Part shown: positions 9,206 through 17,337 of the stretch, in pieces | Layout: each line of letters opens with the position of its first letter | Numbering within the stretch: the stretch's first letter is position 1 | Assembly (NCBI GenBank): GCA_018241185.1 | Contig: JAFEEH010000251.1 | Span: 1 to 46,021 of the forward strand | Length of the DNA stretch: 46,021 nt | Origin: Pseudomonadota bacterium | Lineage (GTDB): Bacteria; Pseudomonadota; Gammaproteobacteria; Burkholderiales; Burkholderiaceae_C | Reading direction: 5' to 3' | Program-made: the position numbers and the translations under genes | The notes under the pieces: model-generated | The model's database searches: none | What the model was told of the DNA's origin: nothing | What the model saw: the letters and a program-made list of their open reading frames with translations, nothing else

Positions 9206-10093
9206 ATGAAGATCGCATTCATCGGCCTGGGCAACATGGGCGGCCCCATGGCCCTGAACCTGCACAAGGCTGGCCACACGCTCAGCGCCTTCGACCTCTC
9301 GACCAGCGCCTGTGATGCGGTGCGCGCGCAGGGCGTGGCGATCGCCGCATCGGCGGCGGCGTCGGTGCAGGGCGCCGAGGTCGTCGTCAGCATGCTCCCG
9401 GCCAGCCAGCATGTCGAATCGCTGTACCTCGGCGAGGGCGGGCTGCTGGCGCGCATCGCGCCCGGCACGCTGGTCATCGATTCGAGCACCATCGCCGCCG
9501 CGACTTCGCGCAAGGTGGCCGAGGCGGGCGCCGCGCGCGGCATTGCCGTCATCGATGCACCGGTGTCGGGGGGCACGGGCGGCGCCATCGCTGGCACGCT
9601 GACCTTCATGGTCGGCGGCAGCGAAGCCGACCTCGAACGCGCGCGGCCGGTGCTCGAGAAGATGGGCGCGAGCATCTTCCACGCGGGCGCCGCAGGGGCC
9701 GGTCAGACGGCCAAGATCTGCAACAACATGCTCCTGGGCATTCTCATGATCGGCACCTCCGAGGCCATCGCGCTGGGCGTGGCCAACGGGCTCGACCCGA
9801 AGGTGCTGTCCGAGATCATGCGCCGCAGCTCGGGCGGCAACTGGGCGCTCGAGAAATACAACCCGCTGCCCGGCGTGATGGAGAACGCGCCGGCATCGAA
9901 GGGCTACGCCGGCGGCTTCGGCACCGACCTCATGCTCAAGGACCTGGGGCTGGCGCAGGAGAACGCCATGGCCGTGAAGGCCGCCACGCCGCTGGGCGGG
10001 ATGGCGCGCAACCTGTATGCCGCGCACAGCCTCGCGGGTCACGGGGCGCTCGATTTCTCCAGCGTCATCAAGCTGGTGCAGAAGGCGGCCTGA
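9206..10093 (+). CDS. mmsB: 3-hydroxyisobutyrate dehydrogenase
   Basis: NAD+-dependent oxidation of 3-hydroxyisobutyrate to methylmalonate semialdehyde, the substrate of MmsA encoded 3.2 kb upstream. The 295-aa protein begins MKIAFIGLGNMGGPMALNLH, with the Rossmann motif GLGNMG at 7-12, then the substrate motif DAPVSGGTGGA at 118-127 and catalytic Lys170 in GQTAKICNNMLLG. The all-helical C-terminal domain is complete. The ATG at 9206 is preceded by GGAG. An in-frame open stretch upstream runs antisense-like through the hydrolase and is not used. It closes the catabolic run; a 65-bp repeat follows 19 bases after the stop. Confidence 0.95.
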   Translation: MKIAFIGLGNMGGPMALNLHKAGHTLSAFDLSTSACDAVRAQGVAIAASAAASVQGAEVVVSMLPASQHVESLYLGEGGLLARIAPGTLVIDSSTIAAATSRKVAEAGAARGIAVIDAPVSGGTGGAIAGTLTFMVGGSEADLERARPVLEKMGASIFHAGAAGAGQTAKICNNMLLGILMIGTSEAIALGVANGLDPKVLSEIMRRSSGGNWALEKYNPLPGVMENAPASKGYAGGFGTDLMLKDLGLAQENAMAVKAATPLGGMARNLYAAHSLAGHGALDFSSVIKLVQKAA

Positions 10094-10112
10094 ACTCGGG
10101 CGGCGCGCCGAT

Positions 10113-10178
10113 CTGCTATCAAAAAAATAGCTGCTGGCGCCCGTCGGACGGGCGTTTCAGGCACTTTTTGCTTGAAGT
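10113..10178 (+). repeat. 65-bp dispersed palindromic repeat, copy 2
   Basis: Well-preserved copy just after mmsB. It comprises stem 1 (GCTATC-A7-tagc), a strong GC-rich stem GCGCCCGTC/GGACGGGCG, then GGCACTTTTTGCTTGAAG. In this orientation the GC stem followed by a T-run could end transcription of the mms genes, although the T-run is not directly at the stem base. Confidence 0.85.
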
Positions 10179-10261
10179 TTCGCTGGAGGTGCTGAAGCGC
10201 CTCTGAATGCACCCGCGATGAAAAACGGAATCGTTGGCGTTTCTCGCGGGCGCGGCGGGCT

Positions 10262-10570
10262 GTGACAGCATGCGGCCCCAGCCGACCTGCAACCCCGATG
10301 GCACCGATCCGACGCTCCAGCCTCTCTGCCGCAACGGCAGGCACCGCCGCCATGCCGGGCAGTGCACGGCCCCTGCGCATGCGCGAGCAGCGTGTGCTCG
10401 ATGCCGTGGCGTCCTTGCCCGAGGAGAGCCGCACGCCATCCGCCGCAGTGGCCGAGCTGCTGCGCCAGGGCGTCGACCTGCCGCCTTCGACGATCGCGCA
10501 GATCCTGTTGCGGCTCGAGCGCAAGGGCGTGCTGCAGCTGGGCCGCAAGCGGACCGGCGAAGGCGCCTGA
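10262..10570 (+). CDS. Small hypothetical protein, possible winged helix
   Basis: Not recognised. The convincing part is residues 40-102, from MREQRVLDAVASLPEESRTP through SAAVAELLRQGVDLPPSTIA to ILLRLERKGVLQLGRKR, which reads like a compact winged helix with a recognition helix and a basic wing. The first 39 residues are low-complexity and may be untranslated. Possible starts are GTG 10262 and ATG 10298, 10352 or 10379; none has a clear ribosome site. It lies between mmsB and the hemolysin-like operon. It could be a small regulator, but it may not be a gene at all. Confidence 0.4.
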   Translation: MTACGPSRPATPMAPIRRSSLSAATAGTAAMPGSARPLRMREQRVLDAVASLPEESRTPSAAVAELLRQGVDLPPSTIAQILLRLERKGVLQLGRKRTGEGA

Positions 10571-10607
10571 CCGCGCTGCGGCGCGCGCAAGCAGGATGCG
10601 CACGGGC

Positions 10608-10625
10608 ACGTGACGCCGTTCACGT
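10608..10625. promoter_or_regulatory. Inverted repeat upstream of the hemolysin/AMP-ligase operon
   Basis: ACGTGA-N6-TCACGT is an exact dyad 98-115 bases before the ATG of the hemolysin-like gene. It is followed by TTAATG at 10641 and again at 10652, which could be a -10 region. The symmetry is seen; a role as operator for the five-gene operon is inference. Confidence 0.35.
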
Positions 10626-10722
10626 CGCTCGGCCAGGGTCTTAATGTGCCGTTAATGGCATCCCACGAGCATCCGCCTGCCAACCATCGGTCGTGCATCC
10701 CGCGCGGCCCGACGAGGACCGC

Positions 10723-11382
10723 ATGCTCTTGCCCCTGCCAGCACCTTCGCGTGCATCCCTTCCGGATTTGTCTTCCTCTTCCGTCCCGGCCGCATCCAGC
10801 AGCCTCACCCTCCATCCCCATTCCGACCCGCAGCGCGAAGCCGTCGAGCAGTCGGTGCGCGCCATCTACGCCCAGCGTTACGGTGCCCACGTCCCGGGCT
10901 TCGCCCCCATGCTGGTGGCCTTGCGCGAGGGCGAGTCGGTGCTTGCGGCCGCGGGCTACCGGCCGGCTGCGGCGGGGCCGCTCTTCCTCGAGAGCTACCT
11001 GCCTGCACCGGTCGAATCGTTGATCGGCCACCAGACCGGCGCCACCCTGCAGCGCGACCGCATCGTCGAGGTCGGACATCTGGCCGCGCCGCGCGCAGGC
11101 GAGGGCCGGCGCTTGATCCAGCGCCTCGGCCCGCATCTCGCGGAGCAGGGCTTCGACTGGATCGTCGGGACCGTCACGCAGGAGTTGCGCGCGATGCTGG
11201 TACGCCTCGGCGTGGCGCCGCTCACGCTGGGCGCGGCCGATCCGGCATCGCTGGGCGCCACCGCCCATGTCTGGGGCAGCTATTACGAGCACCATCCGAT
11301 CGTGCTGGCCATCCACCTGCGGCGCGCATTGCGCCAGCACCACGTGCGCCAGATGCGCGCAGCGATGCGGGGTGCCCGATGA
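10723..11382 (+). CDS. Thermostable-hemolysin family protein (GNAT/LuxI-like fold)
   Basis: A 219-aa protein of the family named after Vibrio thermostable delta-hemolysin. After a proline/serine-rich start come FLESYLPAPVESLI, RDRIVEVGHLAAPRAGEGRR, GFDWIVGTVTQELRAMLVRLG and WGSYYEHHPIVLAIHL. The order strand-helix-strand with a conserved EVG and a late WGSYYE resembles acyl-homoserine-lactone synthases and GNAT acyltransferases, so an acyltransferase role is as likely as haemolysis. No signal peptide is evident. ATG 10723 is preferred over GTG 10693. Its stop overlaps the start of the AMP ligase (ATGA), indicating a tightly coupled operon. The family assignment is from memory of the motif pattern. 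Confidence 0.75.
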   Translation: MLLPLPAPSRASLPDLSSSSVPAASSSLTLHPHSDPQREAVEQSVRAIYAQRYGAHVPGFAPMLVALREGESVLAAAGYRPAAAGPLFLESYLPAPVESLIGHQTGATLQRDRIVEVGHLAAPRAGEGRRLIQRLGPHLAEQGFDWIVGTVTQELRAMLVRLGVAPLTLGAADPASLGATAHVWGSYYEHHPIVLAIHLRRALRQHHVRQMRAAMRGAR

Positions 11383-12839
11383 GCGCCGTGATGCGTCCAG
11401 ACGCCGTCGCACTGCACGACGGCCAGCGCGACTGGGCCTTCGGCGAGGTGCAGGCGGCCAGTGCCGAATTGGCCGAGCGCCTGCGTGCGCAGGGCACGCG
11501 CGTGCTCGCCACGCTGATGGACAACTCGCCGGCCTGGGTCATCGCCGATGCGGCTGCGACGCAGGCGATGGTGGTCCACGTGCCGCTGCCCGCCTTCTTC
11601 ACGCCCGAGCAGATCGGCCATGCGATCGCCTCGGCCGGTGTCGACACCGTGCTCACGCTGCCGGCGGTGGCCGCGCGCTGGCCGCAGGCGCCCGCGACGC
11701 CCTGCAACGTCGGCGGTGAGGCACTCGCGATGCTGCGTCTGCCGGCCCGCACCGTCGACATGCCCACCGGCACATCGAAGATCACCTTCACCTCCGGCAC
11801 CACCGGCGCGCCCAAGGGCGTGTGCCTGTCGGACGACGCCATGGGCCGCGTGGCCGATGGGCTGGTGCAGGCCATGGCACCGCTGGACATCCAGCGCCAC
11901 CTTTGCGCCTTGCCCTTCGCCGTCCTGCTCGAGAACATCGCGGGGCTCATGGCGCCGCTGCGCCGTGGCGCGACCTGCATCACGCTGCCGCTGCAGAGCC
12001 TGGGGCTCACCGGCTCGTCGAGCTTCGACGCGGCACGATTCCACGACGTGGTGACGCAGCATGGGCCCGACAGCCTGATCCTGCTGCCGCAGATGCTGCG
12101 CGCGTGGGTGGGGCATCTCGCGCTGAGCGGCGCGCGTGCGCCCGCGTCGCTCAAGCTGGTGGCGGTGGGTGGCGCGGCCGTGGGCGCCCGCCTGCTGCAG
12201 ATGGCGCGTGCGCTGGGCATCCCGGCCTACGAAGGCTATGGACTGTCCGAAGGCGCGTCGGTGCAGGCGCTCAACCTGCCGGGGGCCGATCGTCCGGGCA
12301 GCGCCGGGCGGACGCTGCCGCACGCCGAGGTGCGCGTGTCGGGCGACGGCGAGATCGAAGTGCGGGGCAGCTTGTTCAGTGGCTACCTCGGCAGCAGTGC
12401 GCCGGTCGGCGCCTGGTGGCCCACGGGCGACCTGGGTCGCATCGATGCAGAGGGCTTCGTGCACATCGAAGGCCGAAAGAAGCACGTGCTCATCACGGCT
12501 TTCGGCCGCAACGTGTCGCCCGAATGGGTCGAGACCACCCTGCGCAGCGAGAACGCCATCGGCCAGGCCGTGGTGCTCGGTGACGGCCAGCCCGCGTTGA
12601 GCGCCGTGTTGTGGCCGCTGCGGCCTGAGGCGACCGATGCGCAATTGCAGGCCGCGGTCGATGCCTCCAACGTGACGCTGCCGGACTACGCGCAGGTGCA
12701 CCGCTGGACACGGGCGCAGGCGCCTTTCACCGTCGACGGCGGCATGGCCACCGCGAACGGGCGGCCTCAGCGCGGTGCCGTGCTGGAGCGGCATGCCCAG
12801 GCGCTGGGCCTCGCGTCGTCAGCAGCACAAGCTGCCTGA
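11379..12839 (+). CDS. AMP-forming acyl ligase (ANL superfamily), A10 lysine replaced
   Basis: Adenylates a carboxylic acid, probably an acyl chain. The 486-aa protein is a short ANL enzyme with ITFTSGTTGAPKGVC at 135-149 (A3, P-loop), AYEGYGLSEGA (A5), WWPTGDLGRID (A7) and EGRKKHVLITAFGRNVSPEW (A8). The A10 motif reads MATANGRPQR, with Arg462 where the adenylation lysine of NGK normally stands, so half-reaction chemistry may be altered or specialised. The start overlaps the hemolysin-like stop by four bases; the diiron-oxidase gene follows after 37 bases. Whether the product is an acyl-CoA, an acyl-AMP or an ester cannot be told. Confidence 0.85.
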   Translation: MSAVMRPDAVALHDGQRDWAFGEVQAASAELAERLRAQGTRVLATLMDNSPAWVIADAAATQAMVVHVPLPAFFTPEQIGHAIASAGVDTVLTLPAVAARWPQAPATPCNVGGEALAMLRLPARTVDMPTGTSKITFTSGTTGAPKGVCLSDDAMGRVADGLVQAMAPLDIQRHLCALPFAVLLENIAGLMAPLRRGATCITLPLQSLGLTGSSSFDAARFHDVVTQHGPDSLILLPQMLRAWVGHLALSGARAPASLKLVAVGGAAVGARLLQMARALGIPAYEGYGLSEGASVQALNLPGADRPGSAGRTLPHAEVRVSGDGEIEVRGSLFSGYLGSSAPVGAWWPTGDLGRIDAEGFVHIEGRKKHVLITAFGRNVSPEWVETTLRSENAIGQAVVLGDGQPALSAVLWPLRPEATDAQLQAAVDASNVTLPDYAQVHRWTRAQAPFTVDGGMATANGRPQRGAVLERHAQALGLASSAAQAA

Positions 12840-12876
12840 GCGGCGCTTTCTTTTCAATTTCGAGCCACGGACTTTC

Positions 12877-13557
12877 ATGAGTTTTCACGCACGCCTTCTT
12901 TCCGAGACCGCGGAGGCCCGCGGCGGCCTCCTGAGCACGCCGATCATCCAGGGCTGCCTGCGCGGCGAAGTCTCCCTGCCCAGCTATCTGGCCTTCCTGC
13001 GCGAGGCCTACCACCACGTGCGCCACACGGTGCCGCTGCTGCATGCCTGCAAGGCCGCGCTGCCGGCGCGCAACGGCTGGCTGGCCGACCCGCTGGACGA
13101 GTACATCGAGGAAGAGCAGGGCCACGACGAGTGGATCCTCGACGACATCCGTGCCTGCGGCGGCGACGCCGAGGTCGTGCGCCGCGGTCCCCCCGGGCAC
13201 GCCACCGAGGTGATGGTGGCCTACGCCTACGACACCATCGCACGCGTCAACCCGCTGGGCTTCTTCGGCATGGTGCACGTGCTCGAAGGCACCAGTGTCT
13301 CGCTCGCGCTGATGGCGGCCGATCAGATCCAGAAGCCGCTCGGCCTGCCCGACAGTGCGTTCAGCTACCTGCGCTCGCATGGCACGCTGGACCGCGAGCA
13401 CACCGCCCATTTCGAACTGCTCATGGACCGCATCGAAGACCAGGGTGACCAACGCGCGATCGTGCATGCCGCTCGCGCCTTCTACCGGCTCTACGGCGAT
13501 GTGTTCCGCAGCCTGCCGCTTCCGCAGGCACAAGTCGTCGCGGAGGCTGCTTCGTGA
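12877..13557 (+). CDS. Haem-oxygenase-like diiron oxidase (TenA-like iron-containing redox enzyme)
   Basis: A 226-aa all-helical protein often annotated as a TenA-family or iron-containing redox enzyme. It keeps plausible metal ligands on three helices: Glu43 and His46/47/50 in LREAYHHVRH, Glu79/80 and His83 in EYIEEEQGHDEW, Glu137 in VHVLEGTS, and His168, Asp172 and His175 in LRSHGTLDREH. This pattern is that of haem-oxygenase-like diiron oxidases such as UndA and CADD, not of thiaminase TenA. The ATG at 12877 gives the conserved helix start; upstream in-frame sequence belongs to the ligase tail. Flanked by an acyl ligase and an SDR, it probably oxidises an activated or free acyl substrate. 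Confidence 0.8.
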   Translation: MSFHARLLSETAEARGGLLSTPIIQGCLRGEVSLPSYLAFLREAYHHVRHTVPLLHACKAALPARNGWLADPLDEYIEEEQGHDEWILDDIRACGGDAEVVRRGPPGHATEVMVAYAYDTIARVNPLGFFGMVHVLEGTSVSLALMAADQIQKPLGLPDSAFSYLRSHGTLDREHTAHFELLMDRIEDQGDQRAIVHAARAFYRLYGDVFRSLPLPQAQVVAEAAS

Positions 13558-14435
13558 AACTGGCCGACAGCCGTGTGCTGTTGACGGGCGCTAGCGGCGG
13601 CATCGGTGCGGCCTGTGCCACGCAACTCGTCAAGGCCGGTGCGTCCGTGATGCTGGCGGGCCGCTCGCCCGCGCGTCTGGCCGAGCAGGCCCGCGCCCTG
13701 GTGCGCGAGCACGGCATCGACCGGCAGCGCATCGAGTGGTACGCCGCCGACCTGACCAAGACCGCGAGCCTGGGCCCGCTGGCCGACGTCGCCGCCGGCT
13801 GGCGCTGCAACGTCGTGGTGCACGGCGCGGGCGCGCCGGGCTTCGGCCGCCTGGAGTCCTTCGACGCCGACACCATGGCGCAGGTGCTGCACATCAACCT
13901 GTTCGTGCCGATGCTGCTCACGCAGGCCCTGCTGCCGCACCTGCGCGGGCAGCGGGAGGCCCGCGTGGTGTGCATCGGCTCGGCGCTCGGGCGCCTGGGG
14001 CTGCCCGGCTTCAGCGTGTACAGCGCCAGCAAGTTCGGCCTGCGCGGCTTCGCCGAGGCGCTGCGCCGCGAGCTGGCCGACAGCCCCGTGCGCGTGCAGT
14101 ACCTCGGCCCGCGCAGCACGCGCACCGAGTTCAACAGCGAGGCCGTGGAGCGCTACAACCAGGCGACCCGGACGGCCATGGATTCGGCCGAGACCGTGGC
14201 GTCGGGGCTCGTGCAACTGATGCAGAGCGGCGCCGCCGAACGGTTCCTCGGCTTCCCCGAAAAACTGGCTGTGCGCATCAATGGGCTCGCGCCCGGGCTG
14301 TTGGACGGTGCCTTCGCGGCGCACCGCGGCAGCCTTGCGCCCGCGGGCCGGCCGCCCAAGCCGGTGCTCACGATTCCCGAGCGGGCGGGCGAGCCGGTCA
14401 CCGATTCGCATTCGTTGCGCAATCCCAGCCTCTGA
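13554..14435 (+). CDS. Short-chain dehydrogenase/reductase
   Basis: NAD(P)-dependent SDR, 293 aa, with TGASGGIG at 11-18, VHGAGAPGFG in the NNAG position, catalytic Ser in CIGSALGR and the YSASK catalytic Tyr/Lys. The C-terminal third is longer than in a minimal SDR and carries basic and proline-rich stretches, as in SDRs acting on lipid-like substrates. It starts at a GTG that overlaps the TGA of the diiron-oxidase gene (GTGA), so the two are translationally coupled. I infer that it reduces or oxidises the product of the ligase/oxidase pair. The substrate is unknown. Confidence 0.9.
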   Translation: MKLADSRVLLTGASGGIGAACATQLVKAGASVMLAGRSPARLAEQARALVREHGIDRQRIEWYAADLTKTASLGPLADVAAGWRCNVVVHGAGAPGFGRLESFDADTMAQVLHINLFVPMLLTQALLPHLRGQREARVVCIGSALGRLGLPGFSVYSASKFGLRGFAEALRRELADSPVRVQYLGPRSTRTEFNSEAVERYNQATRTAMDSAETVASGLVQLMQSGAAERFLGFPEKLAVRINGLAPGLLDGAFAAHRGSLAPAGRPPKPVLTIPERAGEPVTDSHSLRNPSL

Positions 14436-14476
14436 GGCGCCGTCGAGCGCATGTCCCTTCACTTCCAAACCGTTCC

Positions 14477-15172
14477 ATGACCCTCGCTTCCACTTCCGCC
14501 TCTCACGTCGTCCCAGCACTGCCTCGCCGCACCTGGATCGCCGCACTTGCCAGCCTTGCGCTGCTGGCGGGCGCGTTGCCGCTCACCGTCCGCGCCGCAC
14601 CCGTCGATGACGCCGTGGCCGAGCTGCAGCACGACTGGGAAGTCATCCGCTACCAGGCGCCTGCGGCGGAGCGCGAGAAGCGCTTCGAGGCACTGAGCGC
14701 CAAGGCGCACAAAGTGTCCGAGTCCTTCCCTGGCCGCGCGGAGCCGCTGGTGTGGGAGGGCATCATCGTCAGTTCCGTCGCCGGCGAGAAGGGCGGCCTC
14801 GGTGCGCTTGGCCTGGTGAAGCAGGCCAAGGCCCTGTATGAATCGGCGATCGCGATCAATGGCGACGCGCTCGATGGCTCGGCCTACAACAGCCTGGGCG
14901 TTCTCTACTACAAGGTGCCGGGCTGGCCGGTGGGCTTCGGCGACAAGGCCAAGGCCAAGGAACTGCTGCAGAAGGCACTGGCGCTCAACCCCAAGGGCAT
15001 CGACCCCAACTTCTTCTACGGCGAGTACCTGGTCGAGATCAAGCAGCCGGACCAGGCCGTGGCCTACCTCGACAAGGCGCTGCAGGCGCCGGCGCGTCCG
15101 GGTCGGCAGATCGCCGACACGGGCCGCAAGGAAGAGGCGCGCGCCCTGCTCGAGAAGATCAAGGCCCGCTGA
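14477..15172 (+). CDS. Exported TPR-like protein
   Basis: A 231-aa protein with a long signal sequence (residues 1-40, RTWIAALASLALLAGALPL then VRAA) and a helical-repeat mature part: AEREKRFEALSAKAHKVSES, KQAKALYESAIAINGDALDG, then AYNSLGVLYYKVPGWPVGFG and ELLQKALALNPKGIDPNFFY, read as three or four tetratricopeptide units. It begins 41 bases after the SDR stop on the same strand and ends 28 bases before the convergent histidine kinase. It is likely the last gene of the hemolysin/ligase operon and could be a periplasmic partner, but its role is unknown. Confidence 0.75.
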   Translation: MTLASTSASHVVPALPRRTWIAALASLALLAGALPLTVRAAPVDDAVAELQHDWEVIRYQAPAAEREKRFEALSAKAHKVSESFPGRAEPLVWEGIIVSSVAGEKGGLGALGLVKQAKALYESAIAINGDALDGSAYNSLGVLYYKVPGWPVGFGDKAKAKELLQKALALNPKGIDPNFFYGEYLVEIKQPDQAVAYLDKALQAPARPGRQIADTGRKEEARALLEKIKAR

Positions 15173-15200
15173 GCCCTCGCTGCACGGCGCGGTGCATCCG

Positions 15201-16559
15201 TCAGCGGTGCGCCGCGTCGAACTGCAGCAGGGCGCGCACGCCCCGACCTTCCGCACGCGGGCCCAGCACGAGTTCGAGGCCGTGCAACTGCGCGATGCGC
15301 CGCACGATCGAGATGCCCAGCCCGCTGCCCACCTCGGCCTGACCGTCGGGCCGGTAAAAGCGCTCACCTGCACGTTGGATCTGTTCGGTCGACAGTGGCG
15401 GCCCGTCGTTCTCGATGTCCAGGTGCTCGCGGTCGATGCGCAGCACCACGCTGCTGCCCTCCGGCGCGTAGCGCACCGCGTTGTCGAGCAGGTTGCGCAG
15501 CATCACCGTGAGCAGCGGCGGATCGCCCAGCAGCGGCAGTGGATGCACGCCGGGGCCCGGCCACTCGCAGGCCAGCTCGATGCGGCGGCGTTCGGCCAGT
15601 GCGAGGCAGTCGCTCATGGCCGGTTCGACGATCGCGCACCAGTCGACGTCAACGCGCAGGGGTGCTGCTGCGCCCGACTCCACGCGCGAGAGCGCAAGCA
15701 TCTGCGTCACCAGCCGCTCCATGCGGTCCAGGCCGGCGCCGAGCTTGACCTCGGCCTCCTGCCGTTCCACGGGTGTCGCCGTGCGGCGCAATACGTCCCA
15801 CTGCGCGCGCAGCACGGCGATCGGCGTGCGCAGCTCGTGCGCGGCATCGGCCGTGAAGCGGCGCTCGCGCACCAGCAGCTGCTCGATGCGCGTGAACAGT
15901 CCGTTCATGGCGCGCAGCAGCGGCTTGAGTTCGGCCGGTGCGCGCGCGTCCGGCACCGCCTGGAGATCCTGCGCATCTCGGCTTGCCAGCTCGTCAGTCA
16001 GCTGGCGCATCGGTGCCAGCGCGCGCCGCACGGCCCAGGTCATGACCACGAGCAGCACCGGCAGCACCAGCAGCCAGGGCACCACCTGGGTGATGGTGAG
16101 GCCGTAGACCAGTTCGTCGCGCTCGTAGGCACCTTGTCCGGCGGCGACCAGCCAGCGGCGGTCGGTGGTCTGCAGGTAGTACACCCGCCAGAGCCGGCCG
16201 GCGACCTGCTCGTCGACAAAGCCGCTGGCTCCAGGTCGATAGGGCAGGTCGACGCCTTCACGGTCCGACATCGCCATGCCACCCTGGTCGTCCCACACGG
16301 CCACGGCGAGGTCGCGCACATCGGACTCGCCGGCGTCGGCCGCTCCCTCCTTCGGCGCGGCCGGCAGCATCGTGAAGCCGCCCTGCGGATCGCCGTGGCC
16401 GGCGGTGGCATAGACCTGGCGCGCCAGCCGGATCAGCTGGGTGTCGAACATCTCGTTGACCTCGTGCCGGGCGCGCTGGATCGAGAAGTACAGCGCCACA
16501 CCCCACACGAGCGGGGCGCAGATCAGCAGGTACAGCAGGAGCCTGCGCTGCAGGCTCAT
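15201..16559 (-). CDS. Sensor histidine kinase (QseC/TctE-like)
   Basis: Inner-membrane sensor kinase, 452 aa. TM1 is at about 8-27, a periplasmic domain at 28-155, TM2 at about 157-176, a HAMP-like linker, the phosphorylated His241 in FTADAAHELRTPI, then the ATPase domain with RNLLDNAVRYAPEG (N box), DIENDGPPLS (G1) and VGSGLGISIVRRI (G2). The periplasmic part contains VAVWDDQGG and WRVYYLQTTDRRWLVAAGQ, as in QseC-type sensors. Its ATG overlaps the response-regulator stop by four bases. It is tail-to-tail with the TPR gene, so it need not regulate the biosynthetic operon. Signal unknown. Confidence 0.9.
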   Translation of the reverse strand: MSLQRRLLLYLLICAPLVWGVALYFSIQRARHEVNEMFDTQLIRLARQVYATAGHGDPQGGFTMLPAAPKEGAADAGESDVRDLAVAVWDDQGGMAMSDREGVDLPYRPGASGFVDEQVAGRLWRVYYLQTTDRRWLVAAGQGAYERDELVYGLTITQVVPWLLVLPVLLVVMTWAVRRALAPMRQLTDELASRDAQDLQAVPDARAPAELKPLLRAMNGLFTRIEQLLVRERRFTADAAHELRTPIAVLRAQWDVLRRTATPVERQEAEVKLGAGLDRMERLVTQMLALSRVESGAAAPLRVDVDWCAIVEPAMSDCLALAERRRIELACEWPGPGVHPLPLLGDPPLLTVMLRNLLDNAVRYAPEGSSVVLRIDREHLDIENDGPPLSTEQIQRAGERFYRPDGQAEVGSGLGISIVRRIAQLHGLELVLGPRAEGRGVRALLQFDAAHR

Positions 16560-17230
16560 CGCACCGCCTCGTCGGAGCCCAGCGCGTAGCCCACGCCTCG
16601 CACGGTGCGCACGATGGCCGGGTCGATCTTGCGCCGCAGGTGGTGGATGTGGACCTCGAGCGAATTGCCCTCGGGCTCGGCGCCGCTCCAGTCGTACAGC
16701 TTCTCGAGCAGGTAGGCCTTGGACAGCACGCGGTGCGACTCGGTGAGGAAGGCCTCGAGCAACGCGAGCTCGCGGCCCGTGAGCTCGACCGGCGCGCCAC
16801 GCCAGCGCACGGTCTTGCTCGCCGGGTCGTATTCCAATGCGCCGTGCTGCCAGACCGACTGCGCGTGGCCCGCAGTGCGGCGCAGCAGCGCGCGCAGGCG
16901 TGCCGCCAGCTCGTCGATGGTGATCGGCTTGACGAGGTAGTCGTCGGCACCGGCGTCGAGGCCGGCCACGCGCTGCTCGATGCCATCCCGTGCGGTGAGC
17001 ACGAGCAGCGGCGTCTTCACGCCCGCCTGGCGCCATCGGCGCAGCCAGACCATGCCGTCGTTGCCGGGCAGGCCGAGGTCCAGCACCACGGCATCGAAGG
17101 GGGCGCTGGCCAGCGCCGCCCCGGCCTGGTCGCCGCTGCGGAACCAGTCGACCACATGGCCGAGCTGGCGCAGGCCCAGCGCCAGCGCATCGCAGAGCAA
17201 GGCATCGTCTTCCACAATCATCAGGCGCAT
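16556..17230 (-). CDS. OmpR-family response regulator (QseB/TctD-like)
   Basis: DNA-binding response regulator, 224 aa. The receiver domain starts MRLMIVEDDALLCDALALGL with phospho-acceptor Asp51 in VVLDLGLPG, Thr/Ser in LVLTARD and Lys in DYLVKPI. The C-terminal winged helix (about 125-220) has ELTGRELALLEAFL and EVHIHHLRRKIDPAIVRTVR. The ATG at 17230 is chosen as the receiver start; the frame is open further upstream but without homology. It is translationally coupled to the downstream kinase. Regulated genes are not evident. Confidence 0.92.
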   Translation of the reverse strand: MRLMIVEDDALLCDALALGLRQLGHVVDWFRSGDQAGAALASAPFDAVVLDLGLPGNDGMVWLRRWRQAGVKTPLLVLTARDGIEQRVAGLDAGADDYLVKPITIDELAARLRALLRRTAGHAQSVWQHGALEYDPASKTVRWRGAPVELTGRELALLEAFLTESHRVLSKAYLLEKLYDWSGAEPEGNSLEVHIHHLRRKIDPAIVRTVRGVGYALGSDEAVR

Positions 17231-17337
17231 GAGCGGCAGGGCGCCGGGCTGCGGCGCTGTCAGGTTCTGGTCAGCATCGATTCTCGCGCTTCCGGGAAGT
17301 CGACGGCCGCGCCGTGCCGTGCCGTGCGGAAGGGGCC

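Noticed and set aside
10113-10178. Reading the 65-bp repeat as a simple intrinsic terminator
   Set aside because: The T-run is separated from the GC stem by about eight bases, and other copies lie in the wrong orientation to their genes or inside coding sequence.
12841-12876. Possible ninth copy of the 65-bp repeat before the diiron-oxidase gene
   Set aside because: CTTTCTTTTCAATTTCGAGCC recalls the tail of the repeat, but neither stem is present.
12877-13557. TenA thiaminase/transcriptional regulator for the helical protein
   Set aside because: The active-site Cys/Tyr pattern of TenA is not seen, whereas Glu/His diiron ligands are; there are no thiamine genes nearby.
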